The notes under the pieces were generated by a model. The model was not told where the DNA came from, did not search any database, and saw nothing but the letters and a program-made list of their open reading frames with translations. DNA of 44,294 nucleotides from Kitasatospora aureofaciens (GTDB lineage: Bacteria; Actinomycetota; Actinomycetes; Streptomycetales; Streptomycetaceae), in the NCBI RefSeq assembly GCF_001188955.3, contig NZ_JPRF03000051.1:1-44294 (forward strand). Direction: 5' to 3'. Below are positions 17,396 through 27,616 of this stretch, in pieces. Position 1 is the first letter of the stretch, and the number at the start of each line of letters is the position of its first letter. Made by a program: the position numbers and the translations under genes.

Positions 17396-20300
17396 TCACC
17401 GGGCCCCGTCGGCCCGCCGGAGGGCGGCCGCGACGACCCGGGCGATCTCGTCGATCGGTCCGGCGCTGGCGAGGTCCAGGTGCCGGGCGGCGACCGGATG
17501 GTCCAGCACCGGCCCGCTGGTGTGGGCCCGCCAGGTGGCCACCGTCTCCTCCGGCCGGTTGTCGGCGGAGGCGGTGAAGACCACCACCGGCGCGTCCAGC
17601 ACCCCCGGCGTCCAGCCGGTCATCAGCCCGGCGTGGTAGCGGCAGGAGTCGAGGAAGACCGCCAGCTGCTCCTCGTCGCGCGGCGCGGCCTCGCGCAGCG
17701 CGACGGCGAGCCGGTCGAGCAGCTCCGAGGGCTTCGGCCGCCAGCGGTTCGCCAGCACGGCGGCCACCTCCTCGTCGGGCGCGCCGATCGTGGTCAGCAG
17801 CTCGGCCAGCACGACGGTGTCGTCCACCTCCCCGGCGTCCGCCGGGGCCGGCAGGCTGTCGAGCAGCGCCACCAGGTCGACCTCCTCGCCCTCCTCGCGC
17901 AGCAGGACGCCGATCTGGTGGGCGACCAGCCCACCGAACGACCAGCCGAGCAGCCGGTACGGTCCGTGCGGCCGGACGGCCCGGATCCGCTCCAGGTACT
18001 CCCGCGCCAGCCCGTCCATGGTCGCGGGCCGCGGCCCGCCGCCGACCGGGCCGATGCCCTGGAAGGCGTGGACCGGTTGGTCCGGGTCGAGGCCGCGCAG
18101 CAGGCCGAGGAAGCCGAGGCCGTCGCCGGTCACCGGGTGGATGCAGAACAGCGGCGGCCGGTCGCCGGTGCCCCGCAGGGCCAGCAGCGGCTCGAAGGCC
18201 GCCTCGGCGGCTCCGGGCGGCGGCCCGGCCAGCCGCTCGGCCAGCGCCGCGGGGGTCGGCGCCTCGAACAGCGCCCGGACGGGCAGTTCGGTGCCGAACT
18301 CCGCGTGGATCCGCTCGACCAGCCGGATCAGCAGCAGGGAGTGGCCGCCGAGCAGGAAGAAGTCGTCCTCCGGACCCACCTGCGGTACGTCGAGCAGCTC
18401 CGCGAACAGCGCGACCAGGGTGCGCTCGGCCGGCGTCCGCGGCTCCCGGGCCCGGCTCTCCACGTGGGTCTGCGGTTCGGGCAGCCGCCGGCGGTCCAGC
18501 TTGCCGTTGACGCTCACCGGGAGCGCGCCGAGCGTCACGTAGGCGGTCGGCACCATGAACTCGGGCAGGTGGCTGCGCAGATGGGCGCGCAGCGCGGCGG
18601 CCGTGGGCGGCTGCGCCGACGGGGCCGGGACCACGTAGGCGACCACCCGGACGGCGCCGGCCCGGTCCTCGCGGACGGCGACCGCGCAGGCCGAGACCGC
18701 CGGGTGCTCGCCCAGCCGGGCCTCGATCTCGCCGAGCTCGATCCGGTAGCCGCGCACCTTCACCTGGCCGTCCACCCGGCCCAGGTACTCCACCGCGCCG
18801 TCGCGACGGCGACGGGCCAGGTCGCCGGTGCGGTACATCCGGGCGCCCGGAGCGCCGTGCGGGTCGGCGACGAAGCGCTCGGCGGTGAGCGCCGGACGGC
18901 CGAGGTAGCCGTACGCGAGCTGCTCGCCGGACAGGTAGAGCTCGCCCGGCACGCCCGGCGGCACCGGGTTCAGGGCGGCGTCCAGCACGTAGGCGCCGGT
19001 GTTCCAGACCGGCCGCCCGATCGGCACCGGACGCGGCTGCTCGTCCGCCGGGCCGCACTCCCAGGCGGTCACCTCGACGGAGGCCTCGGTCGGTCCGTAC
19101 AGGTTGGCCAGCCGGACGCCCGGGAGCACCTGCCGGAACCGGCGCACGGTGGCCGCCGAGAGCGCCTCGCCGCTGGCCACCACCAGGCGCAGCCCGGCGT
19201 GGTCGGCGGCCTGCGGATGCTGCAGGAACGCGTCCAGCATGGACGGCACGAACTGGGCGACGGTGACGTTCCGGCGGCGGATCAGGTCCGCCAGGTAGGC
19301 CGGGTCGCGGTGCCCGTCCGGCTTGGCCACCACCAGGGTGGCGCCGGCGACCAGCGGCCAGAAGAACTCCCAGACCGAGACGTCGAAGCTGGACGAGGTC
19401 TTCTGCAGCACCGCGTCGGCGGCCGTCAGCCGGTACTCCTCCTGGCCCCAGCGCAGCCGGTTGACGATGCCCCGGTGCGGGACCAGCACGCCCTTGGGGC
19501 GGCCGGTGGAGCCGGAGGTGTAGATGACGTACGCCGGGTCCTCGGGGCCCGGTGCGGTCAGGGTGACGCCGCCGGGCGTCGGCAGGTCCTCCGGGGACAG
19601 GCACGGCACGCCGTCGGCGGGGCCGAGCAGCGCGAGCTGTTCGGGGGCGGCGACCACGGCGGCCGGGCGGGCGTCCGCCAGCATGAAGGCGAGCCGGTCG
19701 GCCGGGTAGTCGGGGTCGAGCGGGAGATAGGCACCGCCGGCCCGGTGGACGGCGCACAGCGCCACCACGAGCTCCACCGACCGGGGCACGGCCACCGCGA
19801 CCAGGGTGCCCGGGCGGACGCCCACGGCGGCGAGCCGGTGGGCCATCGCCTCGATCCGGCGGTCGAGTTCGGCCGGGTCGAGCTCCTCGCCCTCGAAGAC
19901 CAGCGCCGGGGTGCCGGACGGGGCGGCGAGGCGCTCCCGCACCAGCGCGGCCAGCGTGGTCGGCGCCAGCGCCCGCCGCTCGCCGACGGAGCCGGCCAGC
20001 AGGCCGGGCAGCTCGCCCTCCGCGGCCAGGTCCAGGCGGCCGATCGGCCGCTCCGGGTCGGCTGCCGCCGCGCCGAGCAGCCGCGCCAGGTGGCGGGCGA
20101 TCGCCTCGACGGTGGTCCGGTCGAACAGGTCGGTGCGGTACTCGATCGCGCCGCTCAGCTCGCCGTCCGGTCCGGTGGGCGCCCCGAGGGTGACGGTGAG
20201 GTCGAACTTGGCCGGCGCCGGACCGGCGGCGAGCAACTCGCTCTCCAGGCCCGGGATGTCCACGGCGGGAGCGGCCTGGTCCATCACCAGGGCGACCTGG

Positions 20301-23300
20301 AACAGCGGGTGGCGGCCGGGGGAGCGCTCGGGGTTGACCAGTTCGACGATCCGCTCGAACGGCAGGTCCTGGTGGGCGTAGGCGGCCAGGTCGGCGTCCC
20401 GGACCCGGAGCAGCAGTTCGCGGAAGCCCGGGTCGCCGTCGGTGTCGGTGCGCAGCACCAGGGTGTTGACGAAGAAGCCGACCAGGTCGTCGAGGGCCTC
20501 GTCGGTGCGGCCGGCGATCGGGGCGCCGATCGGGATGTCGGTGCCCGCGCCGAGGCGGGTGAGCAGCGCCGCGAGACCGGCCTGAACGGCCATGAAGAGG
20601 CTGGCGCCGTGCGCCCGGGCGAGCGCCGCCAGGGCCCGGTGGTCCTCGGCGGCCAGCCGCAGCGGGACGTGGCCGGCCTGCGGACCGGTCTCGGCGGTGC
20701 GGCGCCGGTCCACGGGCAGGGCGATCTCCTCGGGCAGGCCGGCCAGGGCCTCGCTCCAGTACTGCCACTGGCGGGCGGCCGGGCTGGCCGGGTCCCGGTC
20801 GTCTCCGAGGAGGGCGAGCTGCCACTGGGTGTAGTCGGCGTACTGGACGGGCAGGTCGGGCCACTCGGGCGCCCGGCCGGCCGACCGGGCCCGGTAGGCG
20901 GTGCCCAGGTCGCGGGCGAGCGGGCCCAGCGACCAGCCGTCGCAGGCGATGTGGTGGACCGTCAGCAGCAGGACGTGTCGGTCGGGCGCGAGGGCGAGGA
21001 GGTCGGCGCGCAGCGGCGGCTCGGCGGCGAGGTCGAAGGGCCGGGCGGCGGCGGTGCGCAGCGCCTCGGCCAGCTCATCCTCGCTCATCCGGGTGGCGTC
21101 GACACGGCGCAGCAGCGGGGGCAGCCGGTCCGGGTCGTGGACCAGCTGCCGGGGGCCCTGCGCGTCGGCGGGGAACACGGTGCGCAGGGCCTCGTGGCGG
21201 ACCGCGCAGTCGCGCAGGGCCTCGGCGAGCGCGTCGTCGTCGAGGTCGCCGCGCAGGTGCAGGGCGAGCGGAATGTGGTAGGCGTCGCTCAGCGGGTCCA
21301 GCTGCTGCAGGAACCAGAGCCGGCGCTGGGCGTGCGAGAGCGGGATCCGCTCGGGCCGGGCGGCGGCGGCCAGCACGGGGCGACACCGGTCGGTGTCCAC
21401 GAGGCGGGCCAGTCCGGCGGCGGTGGGGCTCTCGAAGACCGCTCGGATGGGCAGTTCGGCGCCCAGGGCGGTGCGCACCCGGCTGACCAGCCGGGTGGCC
21501 AGCAGCGAGTGGCCGCCGAGCGCGAAGAAGTCGTCGTCGGGGCCGACCGCGGGGACGCCGAGGACCTCGGCGAGCAGCGCGCAGAGCGCGGCCTCGCGGG
21601 CGTCCCGGGGAGCCCGGGACGGGCCGGTGGCGGCGCGCAGCCCGGGCTCGGGAAGGGCCGAACCGTCCAGCTTGCCGCTGGAGTTGAGCGGCAGCCGGTC
21701 GAGTACGGCGTACGCCGCCGGGATCATGTAGTCGGGCAGCCGGCCCGCCAGCAGTTCGCGCACCTCGGCGAGGTCGGGGGCGTTGCCGTCCTCGGTCACC
21801 AGGTAGGCGGCCAGGTAGCGTTCCTCGGCGCTGTCGCCGCGGGCCAGGACGGCGGCCTGGAGGACGGCGGGGTGGCGCAGCAGCACCGCCTCGACCTCGC
21901 CGGGCTCGATCCGGAAGCCGCGGATCTTGATCTGCCCGTCGGCCCGGCCGAGGTACTCCACCTGGCCGTCGCGGCGCATCCGGGCGAGGTCGCCGGTGCG
22001 GTACATCCGGGCCCCGGGCGGGCCGTACGGGTCGGCGACGAAGCGCTCGGCGGTCAGGCCGGGGCGGCGCAGGTAGCCACGGGCCAGGTGCGGCCCGGAC
22101 AGGTACAGCTCGCCGGGCACGCCGAGCGGGACGGGGCGCAGCCGCTCGTCCAGCACCTGGGCGCGGGTGTTGTCGAGGGGGCGGCCGATGACCGGGGTCG
22201 CGCTGTCCGTCAGGTCGCAGGCGAGCGCGTCGACGGTGCACTCGGTCGGTCCGTAGTAGTTGAACACCGCGACGTCGGGCAGGGCGGAGAGCTCGGTCCA
22301 CAGCGCCGGGCCGACGGCCTCGCCGCCGAGCATCAGCACCGTCGGCCGGTGCTCGCCCTCGGCGAACAGACCGGCCGCGGTGAGCGCCGGGACGTAGGTC
22401 GGGGTGAGGTCGAGGAAGTCCAGGCGCTCGCGGCGGACGTAGTCGACCAGGGCCTGGGGGTCGAGCCGGACCTCGTCGCTCAGCAGGTGCAGCGGGTGGC
22501 CCTCCAGCAGCCAGAACAGCGGCTCCCAGGCGGTGTCGAAGGTGATCGAGGCGACCAGGCCGAGCTGGAGGCGCCGGCCTCCGGGGCCGCCGGACGGCCG
22601 GACCATCCGGGTGCGGTGGTGCTGCATCAGGCTGCTGAGGCCGCCGTGCGGGATCACCACGCCCTTGGGGACGCCGGTCGACCCGGAGGTGTGGATGACG
22701 TAGGCCGGGTCGAGCGGGCCGGTGGGGCCGGTGCGGTCGGCGTCGGTCAGGTCGCCGCCGGGGTGGGCGGCGACGGCGGCGCGGACCTCGGGCTCGTCCA
22801 GGAGCAGGACGGGCGCGGCGGCCGGCAGCCGCCCGGCGTCCGCGACGGTGGCCAGCACGCAGACCGGGTCGGCGTCCGCGAGGACGGCGGCCAGCCGCTC
22901 GCGCGGCGAGGCGGGGCTGACCGGGACGTAGGCGGCGCCCGACTTGAGCACGGCGAGCAGGGCGATCAGCAGGTCGGTGGTGCGCGGCAGCGCCAGCACG
23001 ACGTACCTCTCGGGGCCGGCCCCGCGCCGCACGAGCTCCCGGGCGAGCCGGTTGGCCCGCTCGTTGACCTCGGCGAAGGTGAGCCGGCCGTCCTCCGCGA
23101 CGAGGGCGGTGACCTCGCCCTCCAGCGCGGCGCGCTGCTCGAAGGCGGTGTGGTAGGTGACGGTGGAGGCGGGCAGGGCGGGCCCGGCGGCGCGTTCCAG
23201 GAGGTCCAGCCGGTCGTCGGCGGAGAGCAGGTCGTGGGCGCCGATCGGCTGGTCCGGGTCGGCGGCGACCGCGGCGAGCAGCCGGCCGAGCCGGACGGTC

Positions 23301-24580
23301 AGGGCCTCGGCGCCGGTCCGGGTGAACAGGTCGGTGCTGTACTCGACGAAGCAGCCGAGACCGGCGGGGGCGCCGTCGGCGTCGTGCAGCTCCCGGACGT
23401 TGAAGGACAGGTCGAACTTGGCGCCGCCCGGGCCCGCCTCGGCGATCTCGGTCTCGATGCCGGGCAGGGCGAGGCTCGCCTCGGGGGTGTTCTGGAAGGC
23501 CAGCATGACCTGGAACAGCGGGTGCCAGGCCAGCGACCGGTGCGGATTGAGCGCGGTGATCAGCCGCTCGAAGGGGAACTCCTGGTGGGCGAAGCCCTGG
23601 AGGTCGGTGCGGCGCACCCGCTTGAGCAGCTCGCGGAAGGTCGGGTCGCCGGAGGTGTCCAGGCGCAGGACCAGCGGGTTGACGAAATAGCCGACGACCT
23701 CGTCGTAGCGCTCGTCGGTGCGCCCGGCGATCGGGCTGGCGATCGGGATGTCCGTACCGGCCCCGGAGCGGGTCAGTGTGGCGGCCAGTGCGGCCTGGAG
23801 CACCATGAACATGCTGACCCGGCAGGAGCGGGACAGGGCGAGCAGCTCGCGGTGCAGCTCGGCCGGGAGGTCCCAGGGGAAGAACTCGCCCCGGTGCGAC
23901 ATCGCGGCCGGCCGCGGGTGGTCGGTGGGCAGTTCCAGGAAGTCCGGCAGGCCCGCCAGGGCCTCGCGCCAGTAGGCGAGCTGGCGGCCGCCGCTGCTCT
24001 GCGGGTCGTCCAGGTCGCCGAGGTTCGCGTGCTGGCGCACGGCGTACTCGGCGTACGTGGCGGGCAGCGGGGACCAGATCGGTGCCCGGCCCTGCCGCCG
24101 GGCCAGGTACGCGGTGCTGAGGTCGCGGGCCAGCGGGGCCATCGACCAGCCGTCACCGGCGATGTGGTGCAGCACCATCTGGACCACGTGCTCGCGCGGG
24201 CCGAGCGAGAACAGCCGCACCCGCAGCGGCACTTCCGACTCCAGGTCGAAGACGTGCCCGGACTCGGCCCCGATCAGGGCGGGCAGCTCCGCCTCGGTGG
24301 TGGGCACCACGGTGAGCACCGGGGGCACCTCGGCCATCGGCAGCACGTGCTGGCGCGGCACGCCGTCCCGCTCGGGGAACACGGTGCGCAGGGCCGCGTG
24401 CCGTTCCAGCACGTCGTCCAGCGCGGCCCGGAGCGCCTCGTGGTCGACCTCGCCGGTCAGCCGCAGGGCCACCGGGACGTTGTACGAGGCGTCCCCGCCC
24501 TGGAGACGGTCGTTGAACCAGAGCGCCAACTGCGCGTACGACAGCGGTGTTTCCGCGGGCAGGCTGTGTTCGCCCAGCAC
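17396..24580 (-). CDS. Two-module terminating NRPS, C-A-PCP-C-A-PCP-TE
   Basis: The 2394 residues read in order: C1 (HHIAGDGW near 140), A1 (TSGSTG near 630), PCP1 (Ser near 1024), C2 (HHIACDGW near 1211), A2 (TSGSTG near 1690), PCP2 (Ser near 2081) and TE (nucleophile in GWSFGG near 2213, His near the C-terminus in AARHLDL). The A1 pocket, aligned by eye to PheA, is DTEDMGYVDK; the acidic residues at positions 239 and 278 suggest a basic side chain (Arg, Orn, citrulline-like or cyclised Arg). The A2 pocket is DVWQVSLVEK, close to serine codes of the DVWHxSLxDK type. No E domain is present. The GTG start is supported by GGAGGG seven bases upstream. The TE makes this the last protein of the line; it would hydrolyse or cyclise the product. 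Domains are certain, substrates predicted. Confidence 0.95.
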   Translation of the reverse strand: MLGEHSLPAETPLSYAQLALWFNDRLQGGDASYNVPVALRLTGEVDHEALRAALDDVLERHAALRTVFPERDGVPRQHVLPMAEVPPVLTVVPTTEAELPALIGAESGHVFDLESEVPLRVRLFSLGPREHVVQMVLHHIAGDGWSMAPLARDLSTAYLARRQGRAPIWSPLPATYAEYAVRQHANLGDLDDPQSSGGRQLAYWREALAGLPDFLELPTDHPRPAAMSHRGEFFPWDLPAELHRELLALSRSCRVSMFMVLQAALAATLTRSGAGTDIPIASPIAGRTDERYDEVVGYFVNPLVLRLDTSGDPTFRELLKRVRRTDLQGFAHQEFPFERLITALNPHRSLAWHPLFQVMLAFQNTPEASLALPGIETEIAEAGPGGAKFDLSFNVRELHDADGAPAGLGCFVEYSTDLFTRTGAEALTVRLGRLLAAVAADPDQPIGAHDLLSADDRLDLLERAAGPALPASTVTYHTAFEQRAALEGEVTALVAEDGRLTFAEVNERANRLARELVRRGAGPERYVVLALPRTTDLLIALLAVLKSGAAYVPVSPASPRERLAAVLADADPVCVLATVADAGRLPAAAPVLLLDEPEVRAAVAAHPGGDLTDADRTGPTGPLDPAYVIHTSGSTGVPKGVVIPHGGLSSLMQHHRTRMVRPSGGPGGRRLQLGLVASITFDTAWEPLFWLLEGHPLHLLSDEVRLDPQALVDYVRRERLDFLDLTPTYVPALTAAGLFAEGEHRPTVLMLGGEAVGPALWTELSALPDVAVFNYYGPTECTVDALACDLTDSATPVIGRPLDNTRAQVLDERLRPVPLGVPGELYLSGPHLARGYLRRPGLTAERFVADPYGPPGARMYRTGDLARMRRDGQVEYLGRADGQIKIRGFRIEPGEVEAVLLRHPAVLQAAVLARGDSAEERYLAAYLVTEDGNAPDLAEVRELLAGRLPDYMIPAAYAVLDRLPLNSSGKLDGSALPEPGLRAATGPSRAPRDAREAALCALLAEVLGVPAVGPDDDFFALGGHSLLATRLVSRVRTALGAELPIRAVFESPTAAGLARLVDTDRCRPVLAAAARPERIPLSHAQRRLWFLQQLDPLSDAYHIPLALHLRGDLDDDALAEALRDCAVRHEALRTVFPADAQGPRQLVHDPDRLPPLLRRVDATRMSEDELAEALRTAAARPFDLAAEPPLRADLLALAPDRHVLLLTVHHIACDGWSLGPLARDLGTAYRARSAGRAPEWPDLPVQYADYTQWQLALLGDDRDPASPAARQWQYWSEALAGLPEEIALPVDRRRTAETGPQAGHVPLRLAAEDHRALAALARAHGASLFMAVQAGLAALLTRLGAGTDIPIGAPIAGRTDEALDDLVGFFVNTLVLRTDTDGDPGFRELLLRVRDADLAAYAHQDLPFERIVELVNPERSPGRHPLFQVALVMDQAAPAVDIPGLESELLAAGPAPAKFDLTVTLGAPTGPDGELSGAIEYRTDLFDRTTVEAIARHLARLLGAAAADPERPIGRLDLAAEGELPGLLAGSVGERRALAPTTLAALVRERLAAPSGTPALVFEGEELDPAELDRRIEAMAHRLAAVGVRPGTLVAVAVPRSVELVVALCAVHRAGGAYLPLDPDYPADRLAFMLADARPAAVVAAPEQLALLGPADGVPCLSPEDLPTPGGVTLTAPGPEDPAYVIYTSGSTGRPKGVLVPHRGIVNRLRWGQEEYRLTAADAVLQKTSSSFDVSVWEFFWPLVAGATLVVAKPDGHRDPAYLADLIRRRNVTVAQFVPSMLDAFLQHPQAADHAGLRLVVASGEALSAATVRRFRQVLPGVRLANLYGPTEASVEVTAWECGPADEQPRPVPIGRPVWNTGAYVLDAALNPVPPGVPGELYLSGEQLAYGYLGRPALTAERFVADPHGAPGARMYRTGDLARRRRDGAVEYLGRVDGQVKVRGYRIELGEIEARLGEHPAVSACAVAVREDRAGAVRVVAYVVPAPSAQPPTAAALRAHLRSHLPEFMVPTAYVTLGALPVSVNGKLDRRRLPEPQTHVESRAREPRTPAERTLVALFAELLDVPQVGPEDDFFLLGGHSLLLIRLVERIHAEFGTELPVRALFEAPTPAALAERLAGPPPGAAEAAFEPLLALRGTGDRPPLFCIHPVTGDGLGFLGLLRGLDPDQPVHAFQGIGPVGGGPRPATMDGLAREYLERIRAVRPHGPYRLLGWSFGGLVAHQIGVLLREEGEEVDLVALLDSLPAPADAGEVDDTVVLAELLTTIGAPDEEVAAVLANRWRPKPSELLDRLAVALREAAPRDEEQLAVFLDSCRYHAGLMTGWTPGVLDAPVVVFTASADNRPEETVATWRAHTSGPVLDHPVAARHLDLASAGPIDEIARVVAAALRRADGAR

Positions 24581-24716
24581 AGGGCTTCCCTCCAGGTCAA
24601 TCCGTCCCGCGGGCCTGGTGGGCCGGGTGGGACGGACGGTGGTTGTCCGGTGGCTCTTGGCCGTTGGGGCCCGCCGACGTCCATCGGCGGGGGTACTGCC
24701 GCATGCTGCGAGGGGG

Positions 24717-25193
24717 TCAGGCGGTCCAGCGATAGGTCAGGTCGGGCTCGTTCTCCTCGTTGCGGCTGCCGTCGTTGCTGTCCACCGGGACGAAGCCGTG
24801 CCGCTCGTAGAAGGCGCGGGCCCCGGTGTTCCGCTGGAAGACGTGCAGTGAGAGCTCCTCGGGGCTCGCCTCCTTGACGGCCCCCAGCAGCAGCGTCCCG
24901 ATGCCGCGGCGGCGGACGTCGGGACGCAGGTAGAGGTGGTCGAGCAGAGCGCCGTCGAGTGCGGCGAAGCCCAGGAGGGCCCCGGTGCCGGCGTCCTCGG
25001 CCAGCCAGACCCGGGTGTCCGCGAGCACCACGTTGGTGACCCACCACAGCGTGGCCTCGTCACTGTGCAGGCGGGGGAGGTAGGGCATGGCCGCCGCGCG
25101 GGAGGCGAGGAAGACCTCGGTGACGGCCGCGGCGTCCTCCGCCCGCGCGGCCCGCAGGTGGACGTTACCGGTGAACGGTGCGTCGGATTGCAT
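24717..25193 (-). CDS. GNAT family N-acetyltransferase
   Basis: This 158-residue single-domain GNAT protein has the acetyl-CoA pyrophosphate loop RRRGIGTLLL, then NTGARAFYERHGF, the classic motif B region. The family moves an acyl group from CoA to an amine or other acceptor; the acceptor here is not evident. The start was set at the inner ATG (25193), because AAGGAG at 25200-25205 is six bases away, whereas it directly abuts the outer ATG at 25199. It lies 136 bp upstream of the TE-containing NRPS in the same orientation and may share its transcript. It could acetylate the product (self-protection or tailoring), or it could be an unrelated gene. Confidence 0.85.
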   Translation of the reverse strand: MQSDAPFTGNVHLRAARAEDAAAVTEVFLASRAAAMPYLPRLHSDEATLWWVTNVVLADTRVWLAEDAGTGALLGFAALDGALLDHLYLRPDVRRRGIGTLLLGAVKEASPEELSLHVFQRNTGARAFYERHGFVPVDSNDGSRNEENEPDLTYRWTA

Positions 25194-25672
25194 CCACATC
25201 TCCTTGAACGGGGCCTCGCGGGCGGTGCTGCCGCGGGTTGGCCATCAAGGGTGGAAACGAGAGATCGACACCCATCGCACACTGACGGCAACGTCGTTGG
25301 AGCGGCGGGTGGTTGAGCCGAAATTCCCCCCGGATGGGCCGGCTTCGAAGCGGTCCCAGCGGCATTGATCTCCGGTCAACATAACACCTGGTCATGGACA
25401 TGGGAACCCCCTCCGGGCGGGTTCCTGACAGGGCTATTCTGCGGTTAGATGAGCGCGGTCCGTGCGGGCGATCGGAAATGAACCTGCAACACTCCGTGGG
25501 CCGTTGTGACATCACGTCGGCCGGGTGTGACCCGAATCCGGTCATGGGCCGGCCCCGATTTTCCCGTCCCGAGGACACCGGTCGACCCGGCGCGGTCGGA
25601 CTCCGCGACTTCCCCGGGATTACCGGGAGTTCCAAGACCCTTCCCAGAGCCTTCCCGAAAGGAGCGGCCCGC
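25194..25672. promoter_or_regulatory. 479-bp divergent intergenic region
   Basis: This region separates the minus-strand GNAT gene from the plus-strand exporter operon. I see no convincing coding region. It holds an inverted repeat GGAACCC (25403-25409) / GGGTTCC (25419-25425). Directly after the repeat comes CTGACA (25425-25430), with TTAGAT at 25445-25450; the 14-bp spacer is short for a promoter. AAAGGAG before the GTG at 25673 is the exporter ribosome binding site. The repeat overlapping the -35-like box could be an operator. Confidence 0.4.
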
Positions 25673-26584
25673 GTGGACACCCCTGCCGTCCGAATCAGCG
25701 GTGCGGTCAAGACCTTCGGCACCACCACGGCGGTGGGCGGCCTGGACCTGGAGGTGCCCGCCGGCATGTTCCTGGGCCTGCTCGGACCCAACGGCGCCGG
25801 CAAGTCCACCACCATGCGGATGCTCACCGGACAGACCCGGGCGGACTCGGGCACGGTCGAGGTCTTCGGGCACCGGATGCCGGACGACTCCCGCCGCGCC
25901 CGCTCCCTGGTCGGCGTCGTTCCGCAGCACGACAACATCGACCCCGAACTGACGGTCCGACAGAACCTGGACGTCTTCGTCCGCTTCACGGCCCTGCCGC
26001 GCGCCGGGTATCGTGACGCCGTCGACCGCGCCCTGGCCGCGGTCCGCCTCACCGACCGCGCCGACACCCGGGCCGACGCGCTCTCCGGCGGCATGCGCCG
26101 CCGGGTCCTGCTCGCCCGGGGCATCGTCAACAACCCGCGGCTGCTGCTCATGGACGAGCCCACCGTCGGTCTCGACCCGCAGATCCGCCAGGACCTGTGG
26201 GACGTCATCGACGGGATGCGCGAGAGCGGCACCACCGTGGTGATGTCGACCCACTACATCGAGGAGGCCGAACGGCTCGCCGACGAGGTGGCGGTGGTGT
26301 TCGGCGGCCGACTGATCGCCCGGGGCACCCCCGCGGAACTGCTGCACGCGCACGCGGGCGCCCAGGCCGCCGAGTACCGGGGCGACGCGGCCCGGCGCGA
26401 ACTGGTCGAGGCCGAAGCCGCCCGGGCCGGGCTGCCCAGCCGCCGCACCGGGCCGGCCGTCTCCGTGCTGCGGGCCGAGACCGTCCCCGCGCGGATGCAC
26501 GAGCGCCTCGGCTCTCCGGACGTGCTGCGTCCGACCTCCCTCGAGGACGTCTTCGTCGCCCTGACCGGAGAACTGTTCGGCTGA
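25673..26584 (+). CDS. ABC transporter ATP-binding protein, DrrA-like
   Basis: This 303-residue ATPase subunit of an ABC-2 exporter has Walker A GPNGAGKST (38-46), signature LSGGMRRR, Walker B LLLMDEP followed by TVGLDPQIR, and the switch His in MSTHYIEEAERL. The C-terminal part, ending SLEDVFVALTGELFG, is typical of daunorubicin-resistance (DrrA) and NodI relatives. The GTG start at 25673 was chosen because AAAGGAG lies eight bases upstream and the conserved domain begins at once; upstream in-frame sequence does not look like protein. The permease gene follows after 102 bp. In an NRPS/PKS cluster the pair most likely exports the product and may give self-resistance. Confidence 0.93.
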   Translation: MDTPAVRISGAVKTFGTTTAVGGLDLEVPAGMFLGLLGPNGAGKSTTMRMLTGQTRADSGTVEVFGHRMPDDSRRARSLVGVVPQHDNIDPELTVRQNLDVFVRFTALPRAGYRDAVDRALAAVRLTDRADTRADALSGGMRRRVLLARGIVNNPRLLLMDEPTVGLDPQIRQDLWDVIDGMRESGTTVVMSTHYIEEAERLADEVAVVFGGRLIARGTPAELLHAHAGAQAAEYRGDAARRELVEAEAARAGLPSRRTGPAVSVLRAETVPARMHERLGSPDVLRPTSLEDVFVALTGELFG

Positions 26585-26686
26585 GATCCGGCTGAAACCG
26601 CCCGCGCCGTCGCGCCCCGCGAGCCGGCCGCCCCCGACGGGGGCGGCCGGCCGGCGGCCGCCCGCCGGACAACGAGAGGACATCCG

Positions 26687-27517
26687 ATGACCACGGCGAC
26701 GCCCACGCCCCGCACCCGGGAGCAGGCCGGCCCCGCCGCCGGACCCGGCCGCCCGTCGGCCCTGTGGCCGACCATGCGCGCGGTCTGGCTGCGCGAGCTG
26801 CTGCTCTTCCGCCGCTACTGGCCCGCCATCACCTTCGGCTCGCTGATCGAGCCGCTCGTCTACATGACCGGCTTCGGCCTGGGCTTCAGCCGGCTGATCG
26901 ACTCCGTCCAGGGCCACCCCTACCCGCAGTTCGTCGGCGTCGGCATGGTGGTCACCTCGGTGCTCTTCGCCTCGGCCTTCGCCGGGATGTTCGAGAGCTT
27001 CAACCGCCGCAAGTACCAGAAGATCTACGACGCCGTCCTGTGCCAGCCCGTCGACGTCTGGGAACTGGTCACCGCCGAGGGCTCCTGGATCGCCGTCAAG
27101 TCCTCCGTGTACGGCACCGCGCCCCTGCTGGTCACCCTCGCCATCGGCCTCCCGCCGACGCCGGAACTGCTGCTGGTGCCGCTGGTGGCGCTGGTCTCCG
27201 GCTTCGCCTTCGCCCTGCTCGGAATGTGGGTGTCCTGCCTGGTGCCGGCCATCGACTGGCTGCGGCTCGTGGTCTCCGGCGTCCTGACCCCGCTGGTGAT
27301 GGCCGCGGGCGTGTTCTTCCCGCTGGACGGCCTGCCCGGCTGGGTCCACGCCGTCGCCGCCGTCAACCCGATCTACCACTGCACCCAGACGGTCCGGCAC
27401 GCCGCCTTCGGGACGCTGGGCGCGGCGGACGCGCTGCACGGAGCCGTGCTGGCCGGATTCGCCGCCCTCGCCTGGTACCTGGCCGTCCGCGGGATGCGTC
27501 GGCGACTCATCGACTGA
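26687..27517 (+). CDS. ABC-2 type permease, DrrB/NodJ-like
   Basis: This 276-residue membrane protein has a hydrophilic N-terminal tail of about 30 residues and about six hydrophobic segments. It carries the family traits ELLLFRRYW before the first segment, IEPLVYMTGFGLG, and a coupling-type loop around NRRKYQKIYDAVLCQPVDVWEL, followed later by NPIYHCTQTVR. It forms the channel for the preceding ATPase. GAGAGGA lies upstream of the ATG. It is separated from the DDAH-family gene by 99 bp with an AAGGAG site, consistent with one plus-strand operon from 25,673 to 30,596. Confidence 0.92.
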   Translation: MTTATPTPRTREQAGPAAGPGRPSALWPTMRAVWLRELLLFRRYWPAITFGSLIEPLVYMTGFGLGFSRLIDSVQGHPYPQFVGVGMVVTSVLFASAFAGMFESFNRRKYQKIYDAVLCQPVDVWELVTAEGSWIAVKSSVYGTAPLLVTLAIGLPPTPELLLVPLVALVSGFAFALLGMWVSCLVPAIDWLRLVVSGVLTPLVMAAGVFFPLDGLPGWVHAVAAVNPIYHCTQTVRHAAFGTLGAADALHGAVLAGFAALAWYLAVRGMRRRLID

Positions 27518-27616
27518 ACCGGGGAAGGAGCGCGCGGGAGCGCGCCACACACCCCCCGACCGACCCGGGGCCCGGTCTTCCGCCGGGCACCGCGCAGACC
27601 AAGGAGAACCACGTCC

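Noticed and set aside
25505..25520. TGTGACATCACG as a possible CRP-like operator
   Set aside because: The half-sites are only two bases apart instead of six, so it does not fit the CRP-family spacing.
25394..25672. Longer start for the ABC ATPase (93 more residues)
   Set aside because: The added sequence has no transporter features and spans promoter-like DNA; AAAGGAG before the GTG at 25673 gives a clear start.
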